A stretch of 9,473 nt of DNA, taken from NCBI GenBank assembly GCA_964462585.1, contig CAYXAK010000069.1:1-9473 (forward strand), read 5' to 3'. The notes beneath the pieces were generated by a model. It saw only the letters and a program-made list of their open reading frames with translations. It was not told where the DNA came from and ran no database searches. Within the stretch, counting starts at the first letter, position 1. The number at the start of each line of letters is the position of its first letter. This stretch comes from Halarsenatibacter sp964462585. GTDB lineage: Bacteria > Bacillota > Halanaerobiia > Halanaerobiales > Halarsenatibacteraceae. Positions 6,552 to 9,473 of this stretch are shown here, piece after piece. Both the position numbers and the translations under genes were made by a program.

Positions 6552-7352
6552 ATGGCCGGCCCGAATGATGCTGATGGCAGACCAAAGAGGTTCTATCACG
6601 ATCAGCCCCTGACGGTATATATCATTCTCATTCTGGCCTTCGCCGGCTCTGCCTTTCTCTGGCTATTCGGTGAGGGCTTTGCCCAGGATATTATGGTGGA
6701 GCTCATAGGTGCGGTCATGTTTCTCTTCATAGTCGATCAGCTGCTGCTCCGCTCCCGCCGCAAACGCTGGAATGTGGTCAGGGACGAGGTGGAGCATATA
6801 CTGTCGCGTTCACTCAGCATACTGCGGGATGAGTTGCTGCTGGAGCTGTTTGCATTTCAGGCCAATCCGGCTGCAGACCGCAGGCCCCGGCCTGAAGTCC
6901 GGAGTGAAAAAGCCTTTGAAGAAGAGGGAAAAGAGGAGCTTGAAAAGGTGGAGGAGAAGATCATCGAACAGAAATATGATTACCTGCGGGAGATTCTGCA
7001 GTGGGATGATGACAGGCTGCTTAAGACGGTGGAGGAAAATTTCCTGGATGAGGATTACCATGAGTATTTTCTGGATCAGGCCGAGGATCTGTGGCGGGTG
7101 CTGAACACACGCTATTCCGAGCATCTGTCGGCCGATGTGGTCGACGAGCTGCTCAAACTTAACCTCTATCTGCGCGATCTGCACAGCGCTATCCGCACCT
7201 ATCAGAAAGCCGCCATCTATCCCGATCGCAGTGAACTCTACAGGAGGAGAGGCGGCCGGAACATCTGCTACAACTTAAGAGAGGTGATCAGATCGCTGCA
7301 GCGCTTGAAGGGAATGGGCTATGCCCGCACCTCGCCCTTCGATCATGACTGA
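6552..7352 (+). CDS. Two-TM membrane protein with a helical cytoplasmic domain, function unknown
   Basis: I do not recognise the family. The ATG follows a strong ribosome binding site (TGAGGAGGTG, 6535-6544). The 266-residue protein has a short polar N-terminus and then two hydrophobic helices, about residues 20-40 and 47-67, joined by a brief acidic loop. RSRRKRW (68-74) follows the second helix, which by the positive-inside rule puts the remaining roughly 195 residues in the cytoplasm. That part is helical and highly charged: a Leu-rich segment (88-102, LSILRDELLLELFAF), a Glu/Lys coiled-coil-like stretch (118-150), and a helical C-terminal half with conserved-looking aromatic residues (Trp151, Trp181, Tyr188). 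No catalytic motif is visible. The 42-base gap after iadA contains no terminator, so cotranscription is likely, but nothing shows that this protein acts on isoAsp peptides. It ends 26 bases before the convergent trpS stop. Confidence 0.8.
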   Translation: MAGPNDADGRPKRFYHDQPLTVYIILILAFAGSAFLWLFGEGFAQDIMVELIGAVMFLFIVDQLLLRSRRKRWNVVRDEVEHILSRSLSILRDELLLELFAFQANPAADRRPRPEVRSEKAFEEEGKEELEKVEEKIIEQKYDYLREILQWDDDRLLKTVEENFLDEDYHEYFLDQAEDLWRVLNTRYSEHLSADVVDELLKLNLYLRDLHSAIRTYQKAAIYPDRSELYRRRGGRNICYNLREVIRSLQRLKGMGYARTSPFDHD

Positions 7353-7378
7353 AAGATCTGCTGGGAAGATCCGGACCA

Positions 7379-8428
7379 TCAGTCCAGCAGCTGCCGGTGA
7401 GCGTCATTCAGACCCATCATCTCCTTCATGCCCTCAAGTGTTTTCTGCACGCGCTCTCTGGTTCTGGCCGTGCCCCGGCGGATAAGCTCTTCTACCCGGC
7501 CGCTGCCGGCAAATTTCTGCCGCCGCCTGCGCATGGGCTCCAGCCTTCTGTTGATGGCTCCCGCCAGCTTTTTCTTGACCTCGACATCACCCACATTGCC
7601 CGTGCGGTAGCGCTCTTTGAGATCGGTCACTTCTTCCTCATCGTCGTTGAAGATATCGTGATAGATGAAGACAGGGTTGCCCTCGACCCGGCCGGGTATA
7701 TCGGGGCTTACGCGCTTCTCGTCGGTCTTCATCTGCATCACTTTCTCCTCCACCTTTTCGGCGTCATCCTGCAGAAAGATGGCGTTATCGGCACTCTTGC
7801 TCATCTTCTGATCACCGTAGAGACCGACGAGTGTCTCGCTCCGGCTGACACGTGCTTCGGGCACCGGAAAGAAATCACCGTAGCGGCTGTTGAAGCGGCG
7901 GGTAATCTCCCGGGCTATCTCCACATGTGAGCGGTTATCCTCACCAACCGGCACCAGATTTGATCTGACACCGATGATATCGGCTGTCTGCAGCACGGGA
8001 TAGCCCAGAAGTCCATAGGTCATATCCATTCTGGCGTTGCGGGCCATCTCCTTCAGTGTCGGCATCCTCTCCAGGCGGGCCACGCTGACCAGATTCTGCA
8101 GAAGTGTATACAGCTCGTAGACCTCGGGCACCGCCGACTGCAGGTAGAAGGTGGCCCGGTCTGGTTCGATGCCGGCCGCCAGCGAGTCCAGCACCAGATC
8201 CCGGGCCAGGTCGGGTATCTGCTCGATATCCTCCCGCTCGGAACTGGTTGTGAGCATGTGCAGATCGGCGATTATGAAGAAGCTCTCATATTCATCCTGC
8301 AGCCTGATCCGCTCCTGCAGTGTGCCCACATAATGCCCTAAATGCAGAGGTCCTGTGGGCCTGTCACCGGTGAGAATTATGTCCTTTTCTCTGTTTTTTT
8401 TCTTATTTTTATTATTGCTTTCATTCAT
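7379..8428 (-). CDS. trpS: Tryptophan--tRNA ligase, TrpRS II type
   Basis: This class Ic aminoacyl-tRNA synthetase charges tRNA-Trp with tryptophan using ATP. The 349 residues carry the HIGH-equivalent PLHLGHYVG (27-35), the VPVGED loop (159-164), ARLER (118-122) and the KMSKS loop (208-212). GDRPTG (21-26), the PGRVEGNPVF block (245-254), YRTGNVGDVEVKK (274-286) and the LEPMRRRR end (296-303) resemble the TrpRS II clade known from Deinococcus radiodurans rather than Bacillus-type TrpRS, which reads SGIQPSG at the first position. The protein has a Lys/Asn-rich N-terminal extension of about 15 residues (NNKNKKKNREKD), encoded by an A-rich stretch with eight consecutive A. ATG 8428 is chosen because AGGTGG (8442-8437) sits 8 bases upstream; an upstream GTG pair lies inside that site. 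No T-box is visible in the leader, although many Firmicute trpS genes have one. Whether it is the cell's only TrpRS cannot be told from this window. Confidence 0.95.
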   Translation of the reverse strand: MNESNNKNKKKNREKDIILTGDRPTGPLHLGHYVGTLQERIRLQDEYESFFIIADLHMLTTSSEREDIEQIPDLARDLVLDSLAAGIEPDRATFYLQSAVPEVYELYTLLQNLVSVARLERMPTLKEMARNARMDMTYGLLGYPVLQTADIIGVRSNLVPVGEDNRSHVEIAREITRRFNSRYGDFFPVPEARVSRSETLVGLYGDQKMSKSADNAIFLQDDAEKVEEKVMQMKTDEKRVSPDIPGRVEGNPVFIYHDIFNDDEEEVTDLKERYRTGNVGDVEVKKKLAGAINRRLEPMRRRRQKFAGSGRVEELIRRGTARTRERVQKTLEGMKEMMGLNDAHRQLLD

Positions 8429-8436
8429 TCTTTTCA

Positions 8437-8442
8437 CCACCT
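8437..8442 (-). promoter_or_regulatory. Ribosome binding site deciding the trpS start
   Basis: AGGTGG on the minus strand lies 8 bases before the ATG at 8428. In-frame GTG codons at 8440 and 8437 overlap this site and cannot use it, so the ATG start (349 residues) is preferred over a 353-residue form. Confidence 0.7.
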
Positions 8443-8482
8443 GATAAAATTAGAGCACTGCGGTAAACTTTATTTTGTCCTG

Positions 8483-8511
8483 AGTATATCACACCTGATG
8501 GATCCGGACAA
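8483..8511 (-). promoter_or_regulatory. Probable sigma-A promoter for trpS
   Basis: On the minus strand TTGTCC (8511-8506, four of six consensus bases) is separated by 17 bases from TATACT (8488-8483), which is preceded by TG and one base (extended -10). Predicted transcription starts near 8476, leaving a leader of about 48 bases. That is too short for a T-box riboswitch. Confidence 0.65.
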
Positions 8512-8523
8512 ATAAGCGGTTAA

Positions 8524-8549
8524 CATCTGCCGGACCTGCCCGGCAGATG
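8524..8549. repeat. 10-bp perfect inverted repeat between divergent promoters, operator-like
   Basis: CATCTGCCGG (8524-8533) and CCGGCAGATG (8540-8549) are perfect complements around a 6-base centre. The left half, with two more bases (TAACATCTGC, 8521-8530), recurs as a direct copy at 8557-8566, touching the -35 of the hydrolase promoter. No T-run follows on either strand, so it is not a typical intrinsic terminator. The place, between the trpS and hydrolase -35 boxes, suggests a regulator binding site. That role is inference. Confidence 0.5.
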
Positions 8550-8565
8550 GCTTGCATAACATCTG

Positions 8566-8595
8566 CTGAAATAGTATAGTAGAATTAGATATAAT
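8566..8595 (+). promoter_or_regulatory. Probable sigma-A promoter for the alpha/beta hydrolase gene
   Basis: A perfect TATAAT -10 at 8590-8595 is preceded, 18 bases upstream, by CTGAAA (8566-8571), a moderate -35. The -35 abuts the direct copy of the operator-like half-site, so a bound regulator there could block it. The predicted start near 8602 leaves a leader of about 50 bases. Confidence 0.55.
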
Positions 8596-8651
8596 CTTAA
8601 AATAGCTATAAAACATTAACAATAAATTCATATAGTTTAGGGGGCAAATAT

Positions 8652-9473
8652 ATGGGCTCGGAGCTCAAGCATCCTCAGGTCGAGATGTATGAGAGTGAGA
8701 TCTCGGATATACCTGTACTGGAATTTAAACCATCTGCAGAAGAGGGCCGCCGGATAGTCCGCGGCAGCGTAATTTTCTATCACGGCTGGTCTTCACGCAA
8801 GGAGAATCAGATATTCAGAGCCAGCACCATAGCCAGCCACGGCTATCGGGTGGTTGTGCCCGATGCTTTTCACCACGGGGATCGGGGTGAACTGGACTAT
8901 GACAGTGAGGAAGCCCTCTCCCGCCACTTCTTTCCCATATTAATCCAGTCTGTGCGGGAATCCGCTGCTTTAATCGATTATCTGCAGCTTGAGAAGGATT
9001 CGCCCTCCGGCTGCAGCGGTGATGATTCTCTGGCAGTCATGGGCCATTCGATGGGCGGTTTTATAGCTTCCGGTGTGATCACGGCCCGATCCGGTGTCGA
9101 CACAATGATAAATGTCAACGGCTCCTGTGCCTGGCTCAAGATCAGAGAAATTCTGCTGCAGGAGATGCAGGAGAGGAGTGAAGAGGAGCTGGAGTTCGAT
9201 CCCCGGGATACAGAGGTTGAGCTGGCGGGTGGAGAGTCTGTGGACCTTGAGGATTATGATCCCTATCATAACATAGCTGCTCTGGACTCACGCCCTGTTC
9301 TGCTGCTCCACGGTGAGGAGGACAGCTCTGTCCCGCTGGCCGGCCAGCGCTATTTCTATCAGCGGGCCCGAAGCCATTATGAAGCAAGTCCCGACCATCT
9401 TCGTCTCGAGATATATGAGAACCTAAACCATTATTTCACCACAGGCATGCTGGCGGAGTCGATAGAATGGCTG
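8652..9473 (+). CDS. Alpha/beta hydrolase (dienelactone hydrolase/S9-like esterase), 3' end beyond the window
   Basis: The frame is open from ATG 8652 to the last base (274 codons) and no stop is reached. A ribosome binding site (AGGGGG, 8639-8644) precedes the ATG at about 7-base spacing. The protein is a single-domain serine hydrolase. YHGWSSRKENQ (43-53) forms the oxyanion-side loop after the first core strand, and PDAFHHGDRG (70-79) is the next loop. GHSMGG (131-136) places the nucleophile at Ser133. LLLHGEEDSSVP (217-228) gives the acid as Asp224, and ENLNHYF (256-262) gives His260, so the triad is complete. A helical, acidic segment around 160-205 is likely the cap over the active site. 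The C-terminal helix is under way at the edge, so perhaps only a few residues are missing. There is no signal peptide, so it is probably cytosolic. The substrate is not readable; uncharacterised Bacillus esterases such as YitV are the nearest type I know. It is divergent from trpS. Confidence 0.88.
   Translation, partial: MGSELKHPQVEMYESEISDIPVLEFKPSAEEGRRIVRGSVIFYHGWSSRKENQIFRASTIASHGYRVVVPDAFHHGDRGELDYDSEEALSRHFFPILIQSVRESAALIDYLQLEKDSPSGCSGDDSLAVMGHSMGGFIASGVITARSGVDTMINVNGSCAWLKIREILLQEMQERSEEELEFDPRDTEVELAGGESVDLEDYDPYHNIAALDSRPVLLLHGEEDSSVPLAGQRYFYQRARSHYEASPDHLRLEIYENLNHYFTTGMLAESIEWL

Noticed and set aside
7358..7390. Inverted repeat CTGCTGG/CCAGCAG between the membrane protein and trpS as a bidirectional terminator
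   Set aside because: The arms are 7 bp with a 19-base loop, neither side has a T-run, and it overlaps the trpS stop codon. Too weak to call.
8524..8549. The hairpin upstream of the hydrolase as an intrinsic terminator
   Set aside because: No T-run follows on either strand and no transcript is expected to end there, since both flanking genes point away from it.

Overview
This window looks like a chromosomal piece of a Bacillota (Firmicute). The reasons are a glmS ribozyme upstream of glmS, near-perfect AGGAGGTGA-type ribosome binding sites, sigma-A-like promoters and GTG/TTG near-start choices. Coding regions are GC-rich while the intergenic gaps are AT-rich, and the proteins are rich in Glu/Asp. 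That combination would fit a halophilic or alkaliphilic member such as the Halanaerobiales, but this placement is inference from composition and general resemblance, not from a search.

Layout from left to right. A protein of unknown function (58-1125, +) is followed by a 475-base gap. The gap holds a promoter with an extended -10, a leader, and an intact glmS ribozyme (1357-1506, +), which leads into glmS (1601-3469, +). Nine bases beyond glmS, a convergent gene for an N-acyl-D-amino-acid deacylase ends (3479-5059, -). It is divergently paired with iadA, an isoaspartyl dipeptidase (5235-6509, +), which begins with TTG. An orphan two-TM membrane protein follows 42 bases later (6552-7352, +) and is probably cotranscribed with iadA. 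A tryptophanyl-tRNA synthetase of the TrpRS II (trpS2) type runs toward it (7379-8428, -). It shares a divergent control region, with a 10-bp inverted repeat, with an alpha/beta hydrolase that runs off the right edge (8652-9473, +).

How the genes fit together. GlmS makes glucosamine-6-phosphate for cell-wall amino sugars, and the ribozyme gives feedback by that product. The divergent amidohydrolase pair removes two kinds of non-standard residue, N-acyl-D-amino acids and isoaspartyl dipeptides. Spontaneous succinimide chemistry at Asp/Asn can generate both, and cell-wall turnover is another source of D-residues. TrpRS, the membrane protein and the hydrolase have no evident link to that pair. 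I see no CRISPR array, tRNA, rRNA, insertion sequence or phage gene. I do not see a clear undescribed system. The best leads are the Glu substitution at the metal-bridging position of IadA, a possible upstream ORF that reads through the glmS ribozyme, and the operator-like repeats between trpS and the hydrolase gene.
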